This document shows positions 44,801 through 52,115 of a stretch of DNA of 64,000 nucleotides, one piece after another. This stretch comes from BMS3ABIN03 sp964418885 (GTDB taxonomy: Bacteria; Bacteroidota; Ignavibacteria; Ignavibacteriales; Ignavibacteriaceae): the NCBI GenBank assembly GCA_964418885.1, contig CAYQNW010000006.1, positions 1 through 64,000 of the forward strand. The letters run 5' to 3'. Numbering within the stretch: position 1 is the stretch's first letter; each line of letters opens with the position of its first letter. A model generated the notes under the pieces. It was not told the origin of the DNA. It saw only the letters and a program-made list of their open reading frames with translations, and searched no databases. The position numbers and the translations under genes were made by a program.

Positions 44801-46090
44801 TCTTAAATCCCAGCCTGGTACGTCAATATCATCAGTTGTTGATTTTATTATCTGCTTAACTTCTTCATTATTAAAATTCCGAAGTGATAAAATTAAAGCT
44901 GCGGCAGCTGAAACGTGTGGAGTTGCTGCTGAAGTTCCGCTAATAGTTGCGTAGCTATTATTTCTTGCTGTTGTTAAAATCAATGAACCTGGCGCAACGA
45001 GATCCAGCGTAGAGCCATAATTTGAACTTGGTGCCACATAATCTTCACCATTTGAGTTACCAACTGAAATAACTTCTGAATAACCGGAAGGATAGTGTGG
45101 ATCTGTAGAGCCTGAATTGCCGGAACTTCCCACCAGAACAACGTTCCTCGAATAAGCATACCGGATTACATCTCTCAAAACGAGAGAAAATGAAGCATCT
45201 CCAAAACTCATATTGATTACTTTTGCACCTGCCTGTACAGCATACAAAATTGCTGCGGCAACATCATCTTCTTCTCCGTAACCGGAAGGATCAAATGCAC
45301 GAAGGTTAAGTAGTTTTATACTCGGAGCTACACCGGCAATTCCTGTGACGTTGTTTGTTTCAGCACCGGAAATTCCAGCTATATAAGTACCGTGTGCATT
45401 TTCATCATAAGGATCATTATCCCAACCCAGGTAATCTCCTCCGGAAGAATCGAACGGAAAACCGACTCTGTCTGTGAAATCCCATCCCATATAATCATCA
45501 ATAAAACCATTATTATCATCGTCAATTCCGTTGCTTCTTTTATCTTTACCGGAATTATCTATTCCGTTTTCACCGGGATTGTAGTAAATCTTATTTTTAA
45601 GATCCAGATGAAGATAATCAATTCCAGTATCTATAATAGCGAGAAGTACAGTATCTGTTCCCATGGTTATATTCCACGCATCAAAGGCCTGAATTTTTTT
45701 TAACGCCCATTGCTCAGATACTAAAGAATCATTTGGTAAATCATCAAGCTGGTAGACTACGGCTTTTTCTATGTATTCGATTGATGGATCTGAATTCTGC
45801 ATATCTAAGATGCTGCCTTCCGGAACTGAATCATCAAAAGTTACTTTTAGAATTCGTGAGAGAGTTTCATCACTTTTACCTAATCCTTTTGCCAGATAAT
45901 TTAATGATTTGACCCCGTTCATTTTTGCCAGACTTACATTGGAATCCGAAAGCTTTTGAACATTAATCTTTCGGTTGATTTCTTTTTGGGATACGGAACT
46001 TTTGTATTTTATGAAATAAGTATTTTGACAATAAAGATTTGAAATGAAGAGTATCGTGAAGATGATAAGGATCCGAACGCTAAACTTCAT
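41867..46090 (-). CDS. Secreted S8 subtilase with FG-GAP-like repeats, FnIII domain and T9SS sorting domain
   Basis: A 1407-residue exported protease. Signal peptide 1-21, propeptide-like region (24-115), S8 catalytic domain (about 130-440) with Asp154 (AIIDTGID), His233 (NAHGTYIAGI) and Ser387 (SGTSAATPHVSAAAA); all triad residues are present. An insert with GIDNSGKDKRSNGIDDDNNGFIDD looks calcium-binding. Residues about 725-1010 hold roughly six FG-GAP/VCBS-type Asp-rich repeats (DIDNDNKTELL, DYDGDGTKELAVL, DLDNDSSDELILF). A fibronectin III-like domain follows (about 1025-1110), then further beta domains. The last 90 residues (1318-1407, VYPNPAKIVD ... SGIYIYRA) are a type A T9SS sorting domain, so the protein crosses the outer membrane and is released or anchored. 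It lies between purF and pgsA with overlapping or touching ends. Confidence 0.93.
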   Translation of the reverse strand: MKFSVRILIIFTILFISNLYCQNTYFIKYKSSVSQKEINRKINVQKLSDSNVSLAKMNGVKSLNYLAKGLGKSDETLSRILKVTFDDSVPEGSILDMQNSDPSIEYIEKAVVYQLDDLPNDSLVSEQWALKKIQAFDAWNITMGTDTVLLAIIDTGIDYLHLDLKNKIYYNPGENGIDNSGKDKRSNGIDDDNNGFIDDYMGWDFTDRVGFPFDSSGGDYLGWDNDPYDENAHGTYIAGISGAETNNVTGIAGVAPSIKLLNLRAFDPSGYGEEDDVAAAILYAVQAGAKVINMSFGDASFSLVLRDVIRYAYSRNVVLVGSSGNSGSTDPHYPSGYSEVISVGNSNGEDYVAPSSNYGSTLDLVAPGSLILTTARNNSYATISGTSAATPHVSAAAALILSLRNFNNEEVKQIIKSTTDDIDVPGWDLRSGAGRLNLLKALTVVAPSVIKINHPTQDFSTLENELKINATILSPYFINYSLYYGTGFNPDNWNTLIENSRNQFADEDIYTLDISTLPDTVYTLRLEVTLNNGRTSEERVNFYINRTPPDAQLLFVGPSYYGDKATILASMHTDEPSLVRMYFRKTGDTKFNFITLDGFTTNNQFIGQLHYGFIPKQVVQQNTTYEVYFEAENLVGLKTVVKNEGTNFIISTMYEAEYASETELPFSLPPGNILENTLNITTSSLQEIFLREITNPTYSTLFKLNGNIFEKVDSLKERIVKESGDFNNNGLTDLLTYFVYNTFIFEQNSTNSNKFTEKFSTSTGNRWPILADDIDNDNKTELLTLNNDTSIVVWEIMNDLKINTNNPDTLRNFTSVSSGSNIIDSPFGIISDIDNNGTKEFWTVDQDGDIFSYDIYGDHDYRQGSVVNTGFLGSAAYLTAGDYDGDGTKELAVLLHSINELDIAPFYRLIVFNLLGDKFNVLYDQVLIDAATEFNSSFQSSENSIRFADLDNDSSDELILFMFPYSYISKYDSGTNKIISYKENINSNSVFVGDLNLNDVPEVGFPTSQGIKFYEFAVSTIANTPFNVNGYAIDSNSVRLTWDGNANQYYIYRGKNINELDSIATTNTNSYKDSNLDNNTYYFYSIRAYDPVKLNPESDLTLAIKVFVHNPGRILSVKASSENSVAVFFSEKMNNTVENLESFKLNNAEYPNSISPASQYSYLITFKNEIPLGTNQLSMKSLKDLYGSPVPDSTIQFNMDTTITLQKFFISTFNIESPYLIKIVFNKEVDETSALNKENYSFSPENKVTGVTVDDDNPAVIYLNLKGQKPVGSIGKEYVLQMKNIRSSSSSGNIEINDGAGSYIVLTGFAKNLTDVYVYPNPAKIVDASSKITFANLPNSVKITIWTINGTKCGEVEENDGNGGVDFNLRNFNGELLNSGIYIYRAVMIDNSGNEGEEKIGKFAIIK

Positions 46091-47567
46091 AAATTTCCTT
46101 TTTGAAGTTCAGATCCACTGGCGTGGGATAACTACCGGAAAAACATGCGTGACAAAAATTATCTGCTCCGGCTTCTGAAACTGCATCGAGCATTTCTTCG
46201 TTAGTAAGATATTCAAGACTATCTACACCTAAGTATTTACCGATCTCTTCAATGTTGCTATTATATTTATATGCGATCAATTCATCTTTACTTGGAAAAT
46301 CCATCCCGTAAAAACAAGGATGAGTAATCGGTGGAGAAGAAATTCTTAAGTGAATCGATAAGGGATTTGCTTCCCTGATGAGTTTAACAAGCTGCCTGGA
46401 AGTGGTTCCTCTAACGATTGAATCATCTACAATCACAACTGTTCTTCCCTCAAGAACACCCTTAACAGTGTTGAATTTAATTCTTACACCTATTTCGCGT
46501 TTACCCTGAACCGGTTGAATAAAAGTTCTTCCTATATAATGACTCCTGATCAAACCTATCTCAAGTTTGCATTCTACTCCCAACTTTTCCAATTCTGTCT
46601 GATAACCGAGTGCGGTTGTGTTAGAGCTATCGGGTACACTAATAACAATTACTTTATCGCTGTTTTCATTGTAAACAGGATGATTTCGTGCTAGAGCTTT
46701 TCCGAGTCTCCTTCGCATCTTATCAACGTTATGTCCAAAGATGAAACTATCAGGTCTGGAAAAATAAATATACTCGAATACGCAATGTTTTTTTGCAGAA
46801 TCAAAATTATATAAATATACCGATTTAAGGTTTCCATCCTTTAGAGTATCATTATCAATAATAACAATCTCGCCCGGTTCAACTTCTCTTAAAAATTCTG
46901 CCTGGAGAAGATCATATGCACAGGTTTCCGATGCTACAATAAATGAATTATCGTGTTTGCCAATTGAAAGGGGACGAAATCCATGAGAGTCTCTTGCAGC
47001 TATAAGTTTTTCATCAGTTAAAATTACTAAGCTGAAGGCGCCTTCAATTTTATTTAGAGCTTCTTTAATCTGTTCCACCTGTTCAGTTAGCTTGCTTCGT
47101 GCGATCAAATGCAAAATTACTTCGGTATCACTTGTAGTCTGAAAGATTGCCCCTTCATTAATAAGGTCATCTCTAAGTTCTTTTGCATTGGTAAGATTTC
47201 CGTTATGTGCAATCGCAAGATTTCCCATCCTGTAGTTTACAATAAAAGGCTGTATATTCTTTCTTGAATTCGAAGAACCTGTTGTTGAGTAACGGTTATG
47301 CCCGATTGCAGAAAATCCTTTCAAATTATCAGACAGGATGCCTGAGTCTTCAAATACTTCGGAAACTAATCCTTCATCTTTATGTATATGAAATACAGGT
47401 TTTCCTTTTTCATTTAAATCTTTGGTAACGATACCGCATGCTTCCTGACCGCGATGTTGCAAAGAATGTAAACCATAATATGTTTCAAGTGATGCAGTAG
47501 GTGAGCCGAAAATACCGAACACACCGCAAAAGCATTTGGGCTTTTCTGAAATAAGTTTAATATCCAT
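46080..47567 (-). CDS. purF: Amidophosphoribosyltransferase
   Basis: A 495-residue PurF of the Bacillus type. A 13-residue propeptide precedes the N-terminal nucleophile Cys14 (CGVFGIFGS). Glutaminase domain to about 240 with HNGNL, then the PRPP-binding motif VVIVDDSIVRGTTSRQLV. Cysteines in KKHCVFEYIYF, HPCFYGMDF and CHACFSGSYP match the ligands of the 4Fe-4S cluster. It performs the first committed step of purine synthesis. First gene of the minus-strand operon; its end overlaps the subtilase by 11 bases. Confidence 0.96.
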   Translation of the reverse strand: MDIKLISEKPKCFCGVFGIFGSPTASLETYYGLHSLQHRGQEACGIVTKDLNEKGKPVFHIHKDEGLVSEVFEDSGILSDNLKGFSAIGHNRYSTTGSSNSRKNIQPFIVNYRMGNLAIAHNGNLTNAKELRDDLINEGAIFQTTSDTEVILHLIARSKLTEQVEQIKEALNKIEGAFSLVILTDEKLIAARDSHGFRPLSIGKHDNSFIVASETCAYDLLQAEFLREVEPGEIVIIDNDTLKDGNLKSVYLYNFDSAKKHCVFEYIYFSRPDSFIFGHNVDKMRRRLGKALARNHPVYNENSDKVIVISVPDSSNTTALGYQTELEKLGVECKLEIGLIRSHYIGRTFIQPVQGKREIGVRIKFNTVKGVLEGRTVVIVDDSIVRGTTSRQLVKLIREANPLSIHLRISSPPITHPCFYGMDFPSKDELIAYKYNSNIEEIGKYLGVDSLEYLTNEEMLDAVSEAGADNFCHACFSGSYPTPVDLNFKKEIYEV

Positions 47568-47702
47568 CTGGTTTTAAAATATTATAAGAATAAATATGAG
47601 ATTGAAAATTACTGATTCTGCTTAATACAAAAAATAGATTTTAGTACTTAAAGATAAAAGGATAATCAGAGGAATAAAAAACAGGGATAAATCTGAATTA
47701 CT

Positions 47703-48291
47703 TCATTTGATATTTCTGTGTTTTTGCATTATATACCTGACGGATTTTGGTATGAGTTTTTCCAATATTCTGATATTGATATCTTTAAGTTTTTTAATGT
47801 AAAGGCAGAATTGTGTAGACTTATATTTTCCTAATCTTTTCAATAATTTGTCAAAATATTTAAATTCCGTCATAAACTACACTGTAATATTTTGTTTCCT
47901 GGGAGAAACCCGGTTATAAACCAATCCCCTTCCCTGCCACTTTCATACTTGTAATAATAATTTCCAAATCCAACAATAATCTGTCTCCACATTCTAGGTT
48001 CTTCTTTCGTTACTTTTTTCATTAAATCCAGGATGACAAAACAATTTTGCCGTTTTTTCAGATCAGCAACACNNNNNNNNNNNNNNNNNNNNNNNNNNNN
48101 NNNNNNNNNNNNNNNNNNNNNNNNNNNNNNNNNNNNNNNNNNNNNNNNNNNNNNNNNNNNNNNNNNNNNNNNTTCATTAAATCCAGGATGACAAAACAAT
48201 TTTGCCGTTTTTTCAGATCAGCAACACTATTAAGAAATTTTTTTACACTTGCATTGTTTTTTTGTTTTAGTTCCGTTATAAGCTTCCTCAA
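47703..48291 (-). pseudogene. DUF1801 domain protein, decayed, interrupted by a scaffold gap
   Basis: Read on the minus strand with the duplicated 55 bp collapsed, the sequence gives ITELKQKNNASVKKFLN, VADLKKRQNCFVILDLMKKV, TKEEPRMWRQIIVGFGNYYY and KYESGREGDWFITGF, a clear DUF1801 core. The true continuation SPRKQNITV then lies in another frame (one base lost near 47905-47912), meets a TAG at 47877-47879, and runs on as FMTEFKYFDKLLKRLGKYK and LKDINIRILEKL to a stop at 47703. The expected start Met before TELK reads ATA; only a TTG at 48291 is available. One frameshift, one nonsense codon and a lost start point to a genuine pseudogene, although an error in the T run cannot be excluded for the frameshift. 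Function of DUF1801 is unknown. Confidence 0.75.
48018..48227. other. 100-N scaffold gap flanked by an identical 55-bp sequence
   Basis: Bases 48073-48172 are N. The 55 bases before the gap (48018-48072) are identical to the 55 bases after it (48173-48227). An exact 55-base identity at two contig ends is what a k=55 de Bruijn assembly leaves when a scaffolder joins overlapping contigs with a default 100-N spacer. Collapsing the duplicate restores one continuous reading frame through the DUF1801 remnant, which supports an artefact and not a real repeat. Confidence 0.9.
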
Positions 48292-48523
48292 ATATTTGTT
48301 GAATTAATTCAAAGTAGAATACAGGAATGTTTATAAATACAAGATATAAAAATCTAGTGATTTCGTGCTGAGACATTTAAAAATATTTCCCAGTTTTAAC
48401 AATAATATAAAATGAATATTTACAACTAAACTTGGTTGTAAAGCTTCACTTCATTAAGTTCAGAATGCTTAAACTACAGTTGATTGAATAAAATTTATTG
48501 CATATCAAATACACAAATCTTTA

Positions 48524-50014
48524 ATGAATAAAGTTGAAAATTTTTATTTATGGCTGATAGCCATATCAGGTCTTTCTTTCTGGTTTTTCCTCGGATTTCC
48601 GTTTGCAAATTATTATGAATCTTATTATTGGATCGGAGAATTAAATAACAATTCTTTTGTACAGACGATTTTCCAAACGATAGGACATTATGCAACTTAC
48701 AGACCTCTCGGGCAATTAGTGATACTCATATTGTATAAAATAGCAAGCGATTCAATGTTTTTAATCCAGCTTTCAAGTTACATTTTAACAATTTCAGCAA
48801 TATTTATTGTTATAAAATCTCTTGATGAAAAACGAATATTTAGTTTGGTTTCACTATTAATAGGTGGCGTTCTTTTTAGCGGGTTTGGATACCTATTTCA
48901 TTTACATGGATTGTACTACACTATGGTTTTGTTATTTCTGTCCTCACTCTTTTATTATTACAGAAATACCTTTTCGAACAGAATTCTTGTTATCACTTCT
49001 TCAGTAGCATTCATCGCGTCTTTGTTTCATCCGCTTGCGTTGATCTTTCACATTTTTTATTTGATCGGTAGTACAATTGAATGGAGGAAAAACTTAAATA
49101 ATAAACAGTATATAATAATATTTTCTATAATTACAGCTGAAATAATACTACTTCTTATATTGTCGCCGGGACAGAAAATTTACCTGGGCATCGATAATCT
49201 TGCAGGATTAATGGAAATCTATAAATCATTTGAAATGAATAAAATCATAACGGTGTTTTTAATATTGCTTAGCCTGTTTCCCGTAATAAGTCTTAAAATT
49301 CAAAAGTTGAACAGAATTTATTTATTAACTGCTGTTGTTATCCTATCTGCAATTTGTGTTCTCAATTCTTTACCAATACTAATTGTTGTAGCTTTTACTT
49401 GCAGCTTAAAATTAATCCATACCAAAAGATGGACGATTCTTTCACTTTTAATTGCCACATTCTTTTTTACAGTTTTTACAGATGTTCAATCGGGACACCT
49501 GAAAGTTTTTGTTTTATTTGTTCTGGCTTACACAATTGCAGATGACTGGAAATCGTTAGAAGATAGACTAAACTTTATTAAGTTTAATTTCAGCTATTCA
49601 GTAGTATTTATTGTTGCGTTGATGATATTCCTTCTCAGGAGTGATATGAAGATACCTGTTTTATCAAAACTTTCGTATTCCATTTTTGCAAAGAAGGAAA
49701 GCTCATATCAGCTTGAAAATGTGATTGCTTGGTATTTAAAATCCGATTACAGAGGTAATGAACTGTTATTGTTTGATAATTCGGTACAAAATAAAAATAT
49801 AGAATGTTCTGAAAATACGGATCTAAATCCCACAACTAATACAAACCTTCACATCTATCTTAATTCATTAAAACGAGAGAAAAAATTAAACAAGAACAGG
49901 AAACAGAAACTTTATATATATTTTAACAATTGTAAGCAGGAAAATTTCAGACTTGTGTATTCTATTAAAGGGAAATACTGTAAAATAGTTTCCGTTTTTT
50001 TAGTTGGAAACTAA
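48524..50014 (+). CDS. Polytopic membrane protein, possibly GT-C-like
   Basis: A 496-residue protein with roughly ten to eleven hydrophobic helices over 1-370 and a soluble C-terminal region of about 125 residues. An early extracytoplasmic loop carries NYYESYYWIGELNNNSF and then YATYRPLGQLVILILYK; an acidic first loop followed by YRPL is reminiscent of GT-C glycosyltransferases and related O-antigen or dolichol-type enzymes, but I see no decisive motif. The C-terminal tail is Asn/Lys-rich with two cysteine pairs far apart. It stands alone, and its stop is 17 bases from the convergent YciI gene. Function unknown. Confidence 0.75.
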   Translation: MNKVENFYLWLIAISGLSFWFFLGFPFANYYESYYWIGELNNNSFVQTIFQTIGHYATYRPLGQLVILILYKIASDSMFLIQLSSYILTISAIFIVIKSLDEKRIFSLVSLLIGGVLFSGFGYLFHLHGLYYTMVLLFLSSLFYYYRNTFSNRILVITSSVAFIASLFHPLALIFHIFYLIGSTIEWRKNLNNKQYIIIFSIITAEIILLLILSPGQKIYLGIDNLAGLMEIYKSFEMNKIITVFLILLSLFPVISLKIQKLNRIYLLTAVVILSAICVLNSLPILIVVAFTCSLKLIHTKRWTILSLLIATFFFTVFTDVQSGHLKVFVLFVLAYTIADDWKSLEDRLNFIKFNFSYSVVFIVALMIFLLRSDMKIPVLSKLSYSIFAKKESSYQLENVIAWYLKSDYRGNELLLFDNSVQNKNIECSENTDLNPTTNTNLHIYLNSLKREKKLNKNRKQKLYIYFNNCKQENFRLVYSIKGKYCKIVSVFLVGN

Positions 50015-50031
50015 AATAGATTACCAAAACT

Positions 50032-50313
50032 TTATTCATTCCTGATAACAACTGTCCACTTACGGATTTCCCACTTTGTAACAAGTCCGTTCTTTATGTA
50101 AGGATCATTGGTAACAAAATCTTCGATTACAGATTTATCCGCAACATTAAAAACCAGAAGTGCTCTGTCTGTTGGTTCACTGAATGCGCCGGCAAGAATC
50201 AACTCTCCTCTATCTTTTGCTTCCTTTGCCAGTTTTAAGTGGGTATCCCGGAATTGCGCTCTTCGTGAGATATAATCATCAATCAAATAGTAAATAAGTG
50301 CATAGTAATTCAT
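50032..50313 (-). CDS. YciI family protein
   Basis: A 93-residue dimeric ferredoxin-like alpha/beta protein: YYALIYYLIDDYISRRAQFRDTHLKLAKEAKDRGELILAGAFSEP, then RALLVFNVADKSVIEDFVTNDPYIKNGLVTKWEIRKW. The His24 and Asp70 positions correspond to the conserved His-Asp pair of YciI. Enzyme activity is not established for most members. Same strand as, and downstream of, the acetolactate decarboxylase. Confidence 0.86.
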   Translation of the reverse strand: MNYYALIYYLIDDYISRRAQFRDTHLKLAKEAKDRGELILAGAFSEPTDRALLVFNVADKSVIEDFVTNDPYIKNGLVTKWEIRKWTVVIRNE

Positions 50314-50343
50314 TTTTTTTCAAATATTTTTGTTGTAAATATT

Positions 50344-51156
50344 TTATCTCATATCATTTTTATTTCGTTCTACCTGCTTTAAAACTTCTCCTTTATCCGG
50401 TGTAAGATCGACTTTATAAAATTCTTCATTCCCCGGCAACATCAATGAATAATTCGTCGTTTTATCCAATTCCAGGGTATCTTTTCCTGTAACCAGATCA
50501 AGGATATGTCCACCGGCTTTATGATCTTCTGTAAGAAAATGAAAATGATAACCGGGTACATTTATTCCCTCAAAATATTGAGGACAACGAAAACCAATAA
50601 CTGTACCTTTCACGTTTGTAAATTCAAAAGTAGGCTGAGTTTTTGTAATTTCAGCAAGCGACTTATACGGTTTGTTTTGTTTGGAAACACTTCTTGTCTT
50701 AACTCTTTCGAATTCACCTGAAATTTTTATTGCATAAAAAATATTTTTGGTAGGAATAATACTGTCTAATTTTTTCTCTAAAGAATCGAAACTAATTCCT
50801 GCACTGATATCTTCTTTCAGATCGGTTTCAAAATATGTTACCGAAGTAAACGGAATCTTTTCATCGTCATCGGGCTCTCTTGCAACTCCATCTGCAGAAA
50901 CGCGATAAATGTGGCCATCATAAACAACCATTTCGCCATTCATACTATTAAAAGTACCCAAACCGAAATTACCGTGTTGTTTAACTTCTTTAACGGTCAT
51001 TTCACCTTCGTACACTTTACTAAGTAGTGCATTGATGGTAGAATATTGTGTTAAAGTATCTCTATCCGGATTATTACTGTTATTGTGAATGAAGTTAACA
51101 AGTATAACTACTATTATCATAACAGATATAAAGATAAAAATATATCTCAATCTCAC
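50344..51156 (-). CDS. budA: Alpha-acetolactate decarboxylase, membrane-anchored or exported
   Basis: A 270-residue protein starting at GTG with GAGGAGGAGA just upstream. Residues 5-24 form a hydrophobic signal or anchor helix. The rest is acetolactate decarboxylase: QHGNFGLGTFNSMNGEMVVYDGHIYRV, then GINVPGYHFHFLTEDHKAGGHILD with the zinc ligands His204, His206 and His217. The enzyme converts acetolactate to acetoin. An export signal is known in some Bacillus-group enzymes but is not typical of the cytoplasmic Enterobacter type. No acetolactate synthase gene is adjacent. Confidence 0.9.
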   Translation of the reverse strand: MRLRYIFIFISVMIIVVILVNFIHNNSNNPDRDTLTQYSTINALLSKVYEGEMTVKEVKQHGNFGLGTFNSMNGEMVVYDGHIYRVSADGVAREPDDDEKIPFTSVTYFETDLKEDISAGISFDSLEKKLDSIIPTKNIFYAIKISGEFERVKTRSVSKQNKPYKSLAEITKTQPTFEFTNVKGTVIGFRCPQYFEGINVPGYHFHFLTEDHKAGGHILDLVTGKDTLELDKTTNYSLMLPGNEEFYKVDLTPDKGEVLKQVERNKNDMR

Positions 51157-51207
51157 TGTCTCCTCCTCTGCTAATGATAAATTTAACCCACAGTACTAAG
51201 TTTGCTT

Positions 51208-51915
51208 CTACTTGTACCAATCCAGTAATCTAACTTCGATATCTTTATTAACACTTACTAACTGTTTAAATTTTTCAACATCGCTTCCCCTGTAATGATA
51301 CGGGTAAACAACTTTCGGTTTGAATTCCAAAACTGCAGAAGCCGCTTGTTCAACCGACATAGTATATGGTAGATTCATACATACAAATGCATAATCGATA
51401 TTCTTCAATTCTCTCATTTCTTTGATGTCTTCAGTATCGCCAGAAATATAGATTCTTTTGCCATCAGCAGTTAAAACGTAACCGTTACCTCTGCCTTTTG
51501 GATGATGATCTAATCTCTCTTTAGTTAAGTTATACATTGGAATAGCTTCTACATTTATATTGTCAACCTTTGTATTTTCTCCATTGTTAAGGATCTTTCC
51601 ATAACCAAGGATATCATACACAGCTTTTGGAACAATGACAGTTGTTTTATCTGTTTTAAGAGATCCAATAACATCCGCATTAAGATGATCGCCATGAATA
51701 TCTGTGATTAAAATAATATCAGGATCTGGAAAATCTGAGAAAGCGCTAACTTCACCAACCGGATCGACATAAATTGTAGCATCAGATGTTTCTATAACGA
51801 ATGTTGCATGTCTGATGGGGGTATATTTTATCTTATCATTACCATCATTTTGTGCGAATAATTGCGTAAAGAACAATAGACCGGTTATAATTGTTGTGAG
51901 ATTAAATGCTTGCAT
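51208..51915 (-). CDS. Secreted metallo-beta-lactamase-fold hydrolase
   Basis: A 235-residue protein with a signal peptide (FNLTTIITGLLFFTQLFA). MBL fold of the UlaG/YtnP-like group: HATFVIETSDATIYVDPVG, then ILITDIHGDHLNADVIG with Asp72, His74, Asp76 and His77, KRIYISGDTEDIKEM (bridging Asp) and YPYHYRGSDVEKF with the last His. Metal-dependent hydrolase of unknown substrate. A candidate promoter and a palindrome lie directly upstream. Confidence 0.85.
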   Translation of the reverse strand: MQAFNLTTIITGLLFFTQLFAQNDGNDKIKYTPIRHATFVIETSDATIYVDPVGEVSAFSDFPDPDIILITDIHGDHLNADVIGSLKTDKTTVIVPKAVYDILGYGKILNNGENTKVDNINVEAIPMYNLTKERLDHHPKGRGNGYVLTADGKRIYISGDTEDIKEMRELKNIDYAFVCMNLPYTMSVEQAASAVLEFKPKVVYPYHYRGSDVEKFKQLVSVNKDIEVRLLDWYK

Positions 51916-51946
51916 GATTTGCCTCGTTAAATTTTTATACGATTGT

Positions 51947-51989
51947 GTTATCCTAATGATAACATAGCAATGTTTTATGAATTGATCAA
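51947..51989 (-). promoter_or_regulatory. Candidate promoter with overlapping palindrome upstream of the MBL gene
   Basis: On the minus strand TTG (51989-51987) is followed after exactly 20 bases by TATGTTAT (51966-51959), close to the Bacteroidota TAnnTTTG element. A perfect inverted repeat GTTATC-N5-GATAAC (51947-51963) overlaps the -7 element and would be placed to block it. The start codon is 44 bases downstream of the -7 element. Confidence 0.4.
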
Positions 51990-52054
51990 TTAGATAAACA
52001 AATTTTCGGGTCGATGATTAATTTTTGTTTACGATCTAAGCAAAAATTTCGATC

Positions 52055-52083
52055 ATATAAAAAGCCCAATGAAGAGGCTTTAT
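52055..52083 (-). terminator. Rho-independent terminator after the RND pump gene
   Basis: AAAGCC (52061-52066) and GGCTTT (52076-52081) form a hairpin with a 9-base loop. On the minus strand the second arm is followed by a T run (A run 52059-52063 on plus). It lies 35 bases beyond the RND permease stop. Confidence 0.75.
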
Positions 52084-52115
52084 ATTTCCTTCTACTGGTA
52101 ATTCAATATTTTAAT

